Of a stretch of 64,000 bases of DNA, positions 30,675 to 38,741 are shown piece by piece; the stretch's first letter is position 1; every line of letters starts with the position of its first letter. Below the pieces are notes generated by a model. The model had not been told where the DNA came from. It searched no databases and worked only from the letters and a program-made list of their open reading frames with translations. The translations under genes were made by a program, and so were the position numbers. The stretch comes from Fragilariopsis cylindrus CCMP1102 (Eukaryota > Bacillariophyta > Bacillariophyceae > Bacillariales > Bacillariaceae), in NCBI GenBank assembly GCA_900095095.1, contig FMBT01000430.1:1-64000 (forward strand). The letters run 5' to 3'.

Positions 30675-30990
30675 TACAGAATTTTGGCCAAGTTCACTAT
30701 TGCCTAGAACTTTCTGGTCAATTCCAGATATGGTAATTTTGCCAAGTTCACTATTGAGTAGTAGTTATGCGCGAGATATTGACAATTTTGACAATTGACT
30801 GAAACTTGGCTAAAATGCCGTACAATTGTATCAGGAATCGAGTAATTTTGCGCGTGAATTTGGAAGGATACGTTACGCGTAACGTATTGGGATTTTTTCC
30901 CACGTTAAACTGGTCAAATCCAGATATGGTGGTTTTGCCAAAGTTCACTATCGAGTAGTTATGCGCGAGTTTTTGACAATCCTAATACTA
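30675..30990 (-). repeat. Iteron-like array, right (inverted) arm
   Basis: The reverse complement gives two units with CTCGCGCATAACTACTC, TAGTGAACTT-GGCAAAA, ATATCTGG and TTGACCAG, plus a partial third. One unit carries the same palindrome ATACGTTACGCGTAACGTAT at about 30869-30888 and the same downstream GCGCAAAATTACTCGATTCC. It mirrors 24.83-25.30 kb, so the two arms enclose about 6.1 kb holding genes A and B and the small basic gene. Confidence 0.78.
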
Positions 30991-31103
30991 AAACTTGGCT
31001 TGGCTAAATTCGTATATATTCTAAAAAATTGGGTAAGACATTGTAAATTGTAAAATAAATAATTCAAACGACCTCAAATAACACAATGGGATTAGCTAAT
31101 AAA

Positions 31104-31929
31104 TTATTTCATAAAACGACGCATTGTTTGCCAATGTTTGCGATGCTTTGCTTTTCTAGCTCGCATAGCTTCATTAATTCTACGCATAGCTTGACGTTCT
31201 TGACGTTGCTCTTGAAGTTTCCTTTGATCATCTTCTTCCTGCTCCATATCCTCTTTTTTTTAAAGCACGGACAACACCAGACTGACCCTGACCATAGTCT
31301 GTTGCCTGAGTATGCCTTTGCATGAACACCAGGATAGCGCCGATAGAACAAAATTCCAAATAAGGCAATGACACACTTTACAACTATTATCCCCATGAAA
31401 TTTGTCATTATCAGCAAGACGATTCGCCGATTGAAAATCTGTATATCCACCACCACGATCATATGCCCGTTCTGCTGTCGATGAAGACTCCGGAAACAAT
31501 CTCCGTGGGGCACTAATATTCTCATTCTCCTTTGATTCCACCAACTGACTCTGAGTGGTAGAATCACCCATTGCCCAACTTATTTTGAGTTCTTCCCTGA
31601 TTTGTAGCACATGTCTTTTCAATACGCTGTCTGTTGCGATCTGCTAAATAAACACCATCAACAGAACCATGATGCAGAGTATATTCGTTGAAATCACGGT
31701 ATACCTCTAATTTGGAAGTAGAAATGGATTTACTTCCATGTTCAGTGATGGCAATTTTTGCATTTTTAGTAATGGGAGTCGATATGCCTAAATCAATGCC
31801 CTCTTCTGAAATGGATAGGATCCGGAAAGGGACGACTTTTCTGAGCCCCAACCTGCGAACATAAGTTGTATTGTGTCGTCTGCGTGTAAGTCGACCATTT
31901 TTTTGGTTTTTTTGCATCATGACTATCAT
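31104..31929 (-). pseudogene. Broken frame downstream of the transposase
   Basis: Starts with ATG 31929, overlapping the transposase stop as ATGA, and reads 121 residues (RRRHNTTYVRRLGLRKVVPF, VDGVYLADRNRQ). Protein-like sequence then continues in other frames: SQLVESKENENISAPRRLFP near 31,530, and at the end a charged coil EDMEQEEDDQRKLQEQRQER stopping at TAA 31104. The coil lies just past an 8-T run at 31254-31261 where one indel would change frame. Either this is a decayed gene or C-terminal extension, or it uses introns I could not place. A basic, coiled-coil product would fit DNA or transposase binding. Confidence 0.4.
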
Positions 31930-34900
31930 CGGGATTCTTCTGGGGGACTAAAAGAATATGTTGAGGAATTGGAGGACTCAGAACCTAAACTGTGAGGCAA
32001 CTGTTTCCTTTTAGGGGAAGCCACCTTTTTTTCTTCTTTTTCGTTCGTTACAATCGGTGGTTGCTTTGGATGGGAATTTTTATACTCTACCTGTTCCAGG
32101 TGGAAAGCTGCAACATATTCTCTGTGCCTCGGTTGACCTCTTTTGATACGGATTGTTAATGGACGTTTTGATGACTTGAGAAACTTGGTTGCGTCCTTTA
32201 CATTTGGGTTTCCTGCTGAACCTGAAGCATGGAAACCTGTACCTTCTGCTGAAATCAAAACATCACCTGGAAAACATTCATCCTTATGATCATTTGAAAC
32301 AGCCGCAATAATAATTTCGCAAGTAGTTGGAACAGCTATTATATACAATCCTAAATTTTGTGCCTTAAAAACAACATCATGTGTAATTTCTTCATCATTG
32401 GAACTACGACAGCTACTACTACTGTTTTTTTTGGTTTTGTTAGCAGTTGATTCGTCGTTAATGTTTGATTTGTTATCTGAATTGTCTGACTCCGGTTTGT
32501 TAGCAGTTGATTCGTCGTTAATGTTTGATTTGTTATCTGAATTGTCTGACTCCGGTTCTTCCGGGTTAACACGGGAACTTAAATCATACCTAGATGTGAT
32601 AGTAAAAGCGACCTCATCGTTAGAGAAATCTGATAGAGTTGTACGCCGCGGAATTGAACGATTGGCAGGTGAACGATGCCCGGGTGGTAAAGTTGTGGTT
32701 GTGCGGATTTCCTTTTCAAGTATGGAATCCTTAATTTCCACTCGGCGTTGCGGATTCTCCAAAAATGAAGTGGTGTAATCCAATTGGCGTCCTTCAGACT
32801 TGAAAAGTGCAATCAGGCAAACAGAAACTCCACAATCGTGATAGTTCGATTGCTGCGGACATAATCCATCACGAATGGTCCATGTGTTGATATCAAAAGG
32901 TAATCGAAGAGATTTTGTGAGGTCCTCCATCATGTATAGCAAAGCCAATCCAAATTTCTTCAACATTCGTTGGTCTCGTTGGTCGTCGTCGCCCATCATA
33001 CTGTCGAATATATCGATTCGGCATTTTGTCGGATGGATACAGCACAATATCCAATGGGATTGGTCGACGTTGATTGGAATGTATATAACTTCGGCATTTA
33101 AAAAGTTTTTGTTTTTAATCTCTTTATGAACCTGTTGGTAGTTGTAACTGTCGTTACGAAATCCCAATAGTTTGACTATAAAGTATGTGGGCTGGAATAT
33201 AACAAGATTCTTATCTCTTACAAGATTCTTATCTTTTTCCTTCCTCCGTAGGACAAATAAATAAGAAGATATAACAATGTCGTTCAGCCATACACCCGGT
33301 TTCAAGGTCTTTAAGTCACTATCAGTGACTACCAATAGCCTCTCAAATTGCAATTCCCTCCGTTCCATGCGACCAATCGCAGATGGGGATCCCGATTGTC
33401 GTTTTAATTTCGCCGTTACTTCTGTATCATCAACATCATCTTCGTCTTCATCTTCGTCTTCATCTTTGTCTTCATCTTCATCTCCATCTTCATCTTCATC
33501 TTCATCTTCAACTTGTGAAAAGAGGCACAAAATACCCTTACTTTGTTCCACATCATCCTCGCACAAGTCTATTACTTCTGCTACACCAGCAGCTGCAGCA
33601 GCACGTTCAGGATGGAACTTTGCGAGTGTACGACGCTCAATATACTCGATAAATTTTGTTGTCCCATGCTTTTTTGCCAAACGGAAAACAGTTTCCGAAA
33701 TTTTTCCTTTATTGAGGAGCAAATAGGCGTTCAAAGCTTCCCTCGACTTATCAGCAAGTTTGAAGTTAGATAGCATAACCCACTCCGTCTCAGAAAGGGA
33801 TGTTTGTGAACCAAAAGGCACTGTTAGTGCATTATATGGACCGCAACCAATCGTCTTGTTCTCTAGCAGCAATGCATCCAAGATATTGGCTCGATTGAAA
33901 TCTGTATCGTCATAGGTATCAACGAAGTCATCTTCGGTGTTGACTTTAGCATTGTTTATAAGCCATTCTGCCATAGCAAATTGTTTATTGATGGGTACCT
34001 TACAGGCGATGGTTTCGTCGGAAATATCTTTCACTTGTCGGGCGAATTTTTTCTTAAGAAACTTCATGGACATGTTTTCATCAGGCTTGCCTTGTACATA
34101 TTTTATAACTTTTTTTTTTTGTTCCGCTTCGTCAGATTTCGGATCCTCTTCGGGACGGTAGGATAGGAACATACGACTGTTGAGGTCTTTAGACGATACG
34201 GCAGACAACTCCGTGGGTTTTTTGTCAAGCCTAAGCCGACTATCTGGATTCTCATCCTGTACCGAGTAGACCAAATACTTTCCAGTTACAATCATCTTCG
34301 GTTTTACTACACCCTCCCCTTGTGAATACATTGCAGAACATTGGTTATAAGTATGGCCAGGTAGATTACAATTGCCGCACAAACGCTGTCCGGCTTTTCC
34401 TAAATTAGATTCCAGAATTGATTGAGATAACTCTGGATCGTGCACAAATTCACGACTTGCGACTTTCGCAGCCTTGCCAAACTCTCCAATCGGTGCGCTT
34501 ACCTTCACGCTTTCTGTATGACAATTAGCAAATTTTTGTTTTTTTGGTTGTTTGTTGTTTTCGTGTCCATGAGCCTTTGTTTTTTTTTTGGAAGCACCAG
34601 TCTCGCCCGTTGACGTATAACGATACCCCCTCTCTATTATTGCCCTGTATTGAGGAGGTCCTTTGCAATATGGTTCGACTACAGGGTATTTATTCACAAG
34701 ATCTTGTGTAGGAATACGAACCTTTAGAACGCACGAAGCACTCAATATCAATTCCAGGTTTCGTTTGGATAAAAAACATCTTGGATAAAATTCATCCGGT
34801 AATTCACCTTTTATTACCTCCCGTTTGTGGTGTTGTGGGAACCTATCATCAAACTCTGCTGCATTCTGAGCAAGGCGGAGGATACAGTGACATGGAAATT

Positions 34901-37862
34901 TCACCATTGCGGAATTCAATACACAAAAATTGCACAAGTGAGTATAGGCAGGATCAAATTTTTGATTCTTGTAATTTTGATTCTTGTAATCCTCTATGTT
35001 TGGATATTGCCAGTTCAATTCAACGTCATATTGGCGACCATCTATGCTCTTGAAATTACCCACTATAGCAGCTTCACGCATGGTATTGTTGGTCATTTCT
35101 GCATCCGAAGCAAACGAATGAGTACTGCTGCCGTCGTCGTCGGACGCCACGTCGGATCCCCTAGCATATTCATCATCCGATGCAAAACTTTCATCTTCCT
35201 GATCAATTTGAATGTTTTCTGCACTTTGCGACCTCACACTTTCACCATCGGAATCAAGTCTAGGTCTACTGAGTGGATTGAGCGCTGGCGGTTGTGTTGG
35301 TGAAAATGAAAAACCAACATTAGTGTCGAGATCATCGCCAGCTACGGTTTCTTCCTCAGTATTGGTGGTCGTTTGGGATGTTGGAAATGTACCAAGGCCA
35401 CCAGCTGGATAAATATCAGCAGGTATCCCAGCCTGACTAGACTGGGACTGGGACTGTGTTTGTTGCGGTATATATCCACTACTATCTACGCATGAACCAT
35501 GTGAACTCACATCATCGTTACTAGAAAGTAATTCCAAGGCACATCCCTGATTAGATGATTCGTGCGAACCATCAACAGATGTATTATTGTTCGCAACTCC
35601 AGCTCCACTGAAGTTTAGATAGGCCGGATCAAAAACAAAACCACGATCAATAGCTACTGCCCTCAACCTTGCACCAGTTGTCGTATAGCTCGCTGTACGC
35701 CCCATACGCACTAAATCGAGCTTAAGTTGATCAATCTGATGGTTGTATTGTTTAAGGATGATAGGAATCCCTATGGGTGGGGGTTCGTATCTGAATCCAC
35801 AAAAAAGAAAACTGGCCCCCTGCGATTCCGCAGTATTTGTTCTTGCTAAATGAAACCGTGGACATGGTCCTTGTTTCCTGTGAATGAAATTGTGGAACTT
35901 GTGGAGAAAATCATCAGTATTCTTCTGCGCCGATGCTCGGCATTCAAGTAGAAATTTGCCGGCATGTTCCATTTCCATATGCTCATTCGAACGGAAATTC
36001 AGATTGATGAATAAAGACGAGAACAAGGATGGTAGTATATAATTCCGGAGGTAATGTATATAATGACCATGGTCGAATTTTGGTGCATTGGCAAATACGG
36101 TCCAAAGACCTGGATGCAATCGGAGAATATATAGCACCAAAGTAATGTATAAATGACGATTTTTACCAGGACAACTAGTGATCTTGAGGTGCAGATAGTC
36201 AAAAATAAGCTTGAAAAAAGTCAATTGGTCCTCGCAGAAACTGGCGGCATTCATCATGGAACGAAATAATTTCTTTTCTTCTTCAAAAGCGAACAAAACC
36301 GTAAACCCATCTTGTATATTCCGAAATATGTGCTGCAAGCACAGCATAACGTAGAAATTCACCAGGAATTCCAAATTCAATGAATTCATGGCAGACAGGA
36401 ATGGACCTTGGTCGGTAAAAATTGCATCTTCAAGATGCATACCATGGCGCCAGCACATCTGTACCAGCCAGCAAATATGACCAGCAGATTCGCTCGGTAT
36501 ATAGGCAATTGCCTCGATCACCGTTCGTCCAAACCCAGTTCTGGAAGCAAATAAGAATATTCTTCCGCTGTACATTTTGCTCTTGGAGTGGAAGCAATCC
36601 ACAATGTAGGGGGGTTGAGTGAGAACTCCGTGGTATTTGGCAATCGGAAAACCATGGAACCATCTGCAAAATCGATGCTCGCTATCCACCTGCAGTGCTA
36701 CAGAAACAGTTTCCACGTTGCACTGGTATAGGGTTTGAAGAAAGCGCGGAAGATATTTGTACTCCTCTGAAATTAGGTGGCATAGGTAATTTGTGACGGA
36801 AGCCAAAATATTGGAGTAAGAAGTTTTTTTAAATGCGACAATTTGATTTAAGTCAGCAAGTTTATCTTTTATGTCTTGAAAAGTGTAGTCCTTCGTTAAA
36901 GGATGCATAGCTTTCCTGATCCAACGTTGATATGTGGGCATAGTAGCTAAGAGCGCCGGTTCTATAGGCGTAGAACGACGATCGCACGTACAAGTGGTAC
37001 CAAACGTGTGGAACAACTTCGTCACTTCTTTGTTAATGATTATAACTTGTTTACCATATGTTAGGTCGAGAGTAAAGTCCCTTAAGTTGCCTCTTATCTT
37101 TCTATCGACTGATTTCATCTTAAGCCGGTACTCCCCGCACATACATTGATAGACTCGTTGGTGATGTTCAAGTTTATAAGATTTCATTAACGGAATTTGA
37201 TGAATGTGAAACGCAATACAATGACAAAACAATGATGTCTGCAATGCATTGATTTTAAGAGTACAGAGGTCTCTTAATGAGGCACCAGATGGAAAAAGAA
37301 TAGGCTTGTATACGGTTTTTTTTGGGTTCCCGTCATCATCAATTTCCATATCATATATTTCCGAAGAATCACCTAATACCAAAGTGTTGTCTTCAGAATT
37401 GGCAAACCCCGGGTCCGCACGAGAAGTGGGGAGGACAAAGTTGCCGATGTGGTCGTCGTTGGTGTAATCCTCAGCGCGTGGTTGGTTGTTGTCCTCAGCC
37501 ATTGTAGACTCAGTATTTGTATCCGTTGCAATCTCTGCTAGCAACTCTGCTCTTAACTCTGCTAGTACGAACTCGCCCTCAGCCATAGTAGACTCAGTAG
37601 TATCTGTTACAACCTCTGCTGCGTCGTCATTGTTCGGTAATGGTGCTTTTTCTTGCCGCCAATACTCATCACCTCCCTCTTGCTGCCTCGTAATGTACTG
37701 AGTAGAAACTGGATTCTGCATATGTTCCAACTGGGACATCTCATTAGGTGGAATGGAAGATTGAGTAGAAGAAGAATTCACTCTCCTTTGCGTTGATTTT
37801 GTGGAGGACCAATTGTTGTCCGCCGAAGCAGCAACCTGGTGGAGTTGGTGGTTTGGTTCCAT
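31926..37862 (-). CDS. MULE-type transposase fused to Ulp1 protease and PDZ-like domain
   Basis: 1978 residues, one exon, from ATG 37862. Residues ~1-190 are disordered. A MULE-like DDE core follows: D422 (YIVDCFH), D484 (FTDQG), the C-x2-H motif CLQHIFRN near 510, and E679 (RTNTAESQG). The 195-residue D-E gap is longer than usual. Next come a Ser/Asp-rich linker, a CCHC knuckle CGNCNLPGHTYNQC near 1162-1175, and an E/D-rich run. A C48 Ulp1-type protease holds WLND, H1603 (QSHW), D1620 (IFDSM) and C1677 with its preceding Gln (PQQSNYHDCGV), all catalytic positions intact. A 20-residue DNSDNKSN-type duplication and a PDZ-like domain (~1830-1905, LGLYIIAVP, GDVLISAEGTG, RPLTIRIKRG) end the protein. 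Expected role: cutting and joining element ends, and removing or processing SUMO/NEDD8-type modifiers. No SWIM finger is present. Confidence 0.82.
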   Translation of the reverse strand: MEPNHQLHQVAASADNNWSSTKSTQRRVNSSSTQSSIPPNEMSQLEHMQNPVSTQYITRQQEGGDEYWRQEKAPLPNNDDAAEVVTDTTESTMAEGEFVLAELRAELLAEIATDTNTESTMAEDNNQPRAEDYTNDDHIGNFVLPTSRADPGFANSEDNTLVLGDSSEIYDMEIDDDGNPKKTVYKPILFPSGASLRDLCTLKINALQTSLFCHCIAFHIHQIPLMKSYKLEHHQRVYQCMCGEYRLKMKSVDRKIRGNLRDFTLDLTYGKQVIIINKEVTKLFHTFGTTCTCDRRSTPIEPALLATMPTYQRWIRKAMHPLTKDYTFQDIKDKLADLNQIVAFKKTSYSNILASVTNYLCHLISEEYKYLPRFLQTLYQCNVETVSVALQVDSEHRFCRWFHGFPIAKYHGVLTQPPYIVDCFHSKSKMYSGRIFLFASRTGFGRTVIEAIAYIPSESAGHICWLVQMCWRHGMHLEDAIFTDQGPFLSAMNSLNLEFLVNFYVMLCLQHIFRNIQDGFTVLFAFEEEKKLFRSMMNAASFCEDQLTFFKLIFDYLHLKITSCPGKNRHLYITLVLYILRLHPGLWTVFANAPKFDHGHYIHYLRNYILPSLFSSLFINLNFRSNEHMEMEHAGKFLLECRASAQKNTDDFLHKFHNFIHRKQGPCPRFHLARTNTAESQGASFLFCGFRYEPPPIGIPIILKQYNHQIDQLKLDLVRMGRTASYTTTGARLRAVAIDRGFVFDPAYLNFSGAGVANNNTSVDGSHESSNQGCALELLSSNDDVSSHGSCVDSSGYIPQQTQSQSQSSQAGIPADIYPAGGLGTFPTSQTTTNTEEETVAGDDLDTNVGFSFSPTQPPALNPLSRPRLDSDGESVRSQSAENIQIDQEDESFASDDEYARGSDVASDDDGSSTHSFASDAEMTNNTMREAAIVGNFKSIDGRQYDVELNWQYPNIEDYKNQNYKNQKFDPAYTHLCNFCVLNSAMVKFPCHCILRLAQNAAEFDDRFPQHHKREVIKGELPDEFYPRCFLSKRNLELILSASCVLKVRIPTQDLVNKYPVVEPYCKGPPQYRAIIERGYRYTSTGETGASKKKTKAHGHENNKQPKKQKFANCHTESVKVSAPIGEFGKAAKVASREFVHDPELSQSILESNLGKAGQRLCGNCNLPGHTYNQCSAMYSQGEGVVKPKMIVTGKYLVYSVQDENPDSRLRLDKKPTELSAVSSKDLNSRMFLSYRPEEDPKSDEAEQKKKVIKYVQGKPDENMSMKFLKKKFARQVKDISDETIACKVPINKQFAMAEWLINNAKVNTEDDFVDTYDDTDFNRANILDALLLENKTIGCGPYNALTVPFGSQTSLSETEWVMLSNFKLADKSREALNAYLLLNKGKISETVFRLAKKHGTTKFIEYIERRTLAKFHPERAAAAAGVAEVIDLCEDDVEQSKGILCLFSQVEDEDEDEDGDEDEDKDEDEDEDEDDVDDTEVTAKLKRQSGSPSAIGRMERRELQFERLLVVTDSDLKTLKPGVWLNDIVISSYLFVLRRKEKDKNLVRDKNLVIFQPTYFIVKLLGFRNDSYNYQQVHKEIKNKNFLNAEVIYIPINVDQSHWILCCIHPTKCRIDIFDSMMGDDDQRDQRMLKKFGLALLYMMEDLTKSLRLPFDINTWTIRDGLCPQQSNYHDCGVSVCLIALFKSEGRQLDYTTSFLENPQRRVEIKDSILEKEIRTTTTLPPGHRSPANRSIPRRTTLSDFSNDEVAFTITSRYDLSSRVNPEEPESDNSDNKSNINDESTANKPESDNSDNKSNINDESTANKTKKNSSSSCRSSNDEEITHDVVFKAQNLGLYIIAVPTTCEIIIAAVSNDHKDECFPGDVLISAEGTGFHASGSAGNPNVKDATKFLKSSKRPLTIRIKRGQPRHREYVAAFHLEQVEYKNSHPKQPPIVTNEKEEKKVASPKRKQLPHSLGSESSNSSTYSFSPPEESR

Positions 37863-38202
37863 GTTGTGTACCGTCCCTATTCAATGAAGAAACGTCAGAT
37901 ATGCAAACGTAGGAGGTTTTAAAGAGTGTCTCCCTCAGCTTATTTTTGCTTAGTATATTTATGTGCTTGTAAGTGCAATGAAGAAGATATCAAAATTTAG
38001 ATCAGTGAGATGAATCGAACGTGTAGAATGAGTTTGAGTGACAATTGGGGATTGACGATTGTAGCGAGCATTGGAATAAAGGATCGGATCGCTGTTAGCA
38101 TTGGATCTGCGCGCCAAGCAGATTGTGAAAATAACGGTTGAATACGGAATAGATAGAGAATATGAGGCAAGATAAAGCAAGAAGACTATTACATAGGAAG
38201 AT
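37863..38202 (-). promoter_or_regulatory. Transposase promoter/leader region
   Basis: Lies between transposase ATG and right terminal repeat; no gene. As in other MULEs the terminal repeat probably contributes promoter activity. I see no TATA box I would defend. Confidence 0.4.
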
Positions 38203-38314
38203 AGCACGTGTGGGGGCATGTGGAAAATGACCAAGATGACTATTTTGATAAGGATGACTGTGTGCATAAGATTGAACACCCAGAGGGTGATAGGGCATCA
38301 GACTGGACATCCTC
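38203..38314 (-). repeat. Right terminal inverted repeat
   Basis: Read inward from 38314 it gives GAGGATGTCCAGTCTGATGC, the CACCCTCTGGGTG hairpin, TTCAATCTTATGCACACAGT, AAAATAGTCATCTTG and finally CACACGTGCT, all in the same order as at the left end but in 112 instead of 163 bp. Confidence 0.85.
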
Positions 38315-38324
38315 ATTAAAACCT
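38315..38324. repeat. Right target-site duplication
   Basis: ATTAAAACCT, identical to 17806-17815. It lies 417 bp before the ubiquilin ATG. Confidence 0.85.
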
Positions 38325-38741
38325 TCAACGACAAAATTTGCAAGGAGGATGAGGGAAACTTGTAACTTTAACCCTCTATTTTGTGAGTAGATCTTAAGAT
38401 TTTAGCGTGCTTTTACACGCGTTTATTTCATTCACGACCAAAAAAGCTTCTTATGTTCCACGATACGCAGTACAACTTGCATCAAGTCTCGTAAAACGTA
38501 CAGAATCAAAACAAAAAATCCACCACATCACCGAATAACAGCAACATCACCGAATAACAACAGCCAACACAAAACATATAACAGCACACACACAACAAAC
38601 ACACACAGCAACGGACTAACCGGTATTTGAAAGATAGAAAGAAAGAAAAAAGCGACGGTTCAATCAGCCATTTAAAACAAAAGGGAAGGCAAGATACGAA
38701 ACGAAACAAAGAAGCAAAACAAAGAAGCAAAAAGCACAAAA
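38325..38741 (+). promoter_or_regulatory. Ubiquilin promoter and leader
   Basis: No gene. The last ~150 bp are A-rich with repeated ACAAAGAAGC and GAAAGAAAGAAA, probably 5' leader. The giant element is inserted directly upstream. Confidence 0.45.

Larger units (their letters stand above)
30193..31103. other. Intra-element non-coding region
   Basis: Consists of the 3'-flank repeat units of gene B (30304-30527) and the inverted iteron array (30675-30990), with AT-rich DNA between. No gene. Confidence 0.6.
17816..38314. mobile_element. 20.5-kb giant Mutator-like (MULE) transposon
   Basis: Boundaries come from three mutually consistent signs. The inverted repeats begin GAGAATGTTCAG at 17816 and, read from the right end, GAGGATGTCCAG at 38314. 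They share exact blocks such as CACCCTCTGGGTGTTCAATC. The same 10-mer ATTAAAACCT abuts both ends. The coding content differs from the host: no introns, more even codon use and fewer homopolymer tracts. A MULE-like D-D-E transposase lies next to the right end and a SWIM zinc-finger gene next to the left end. Gene order is SWIM/RING (+), winged helix (-), RPA70N-like (+), zinc finger/oxygenase-like (-), unknown A (+), small basic (-), unknown B (+), broken small frame (-), transposase-Ulp1-PDZ (-). The intact duplication and 88% matching terminal repeats suggest a fairly recent insertion. Confidence 0.88.

Noticed and set aside
31926-37862. Host SUMO protease gene unrelated to the element
   Set aside because: The same frame contains the MULE-like triad and C-x2-H motif and lies inside the terminal repeats.
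17816-38314. Helitron or Maverick/Polinton
   Set aside because: The RPA-like gene hints at a Helitron, but there is no Rep/helicase. There is no protein-primed polymerase, capsid or integrase as in Polintons. The inverted repeats with an 8-10-bp duplication and the DDE core fit a MULE.
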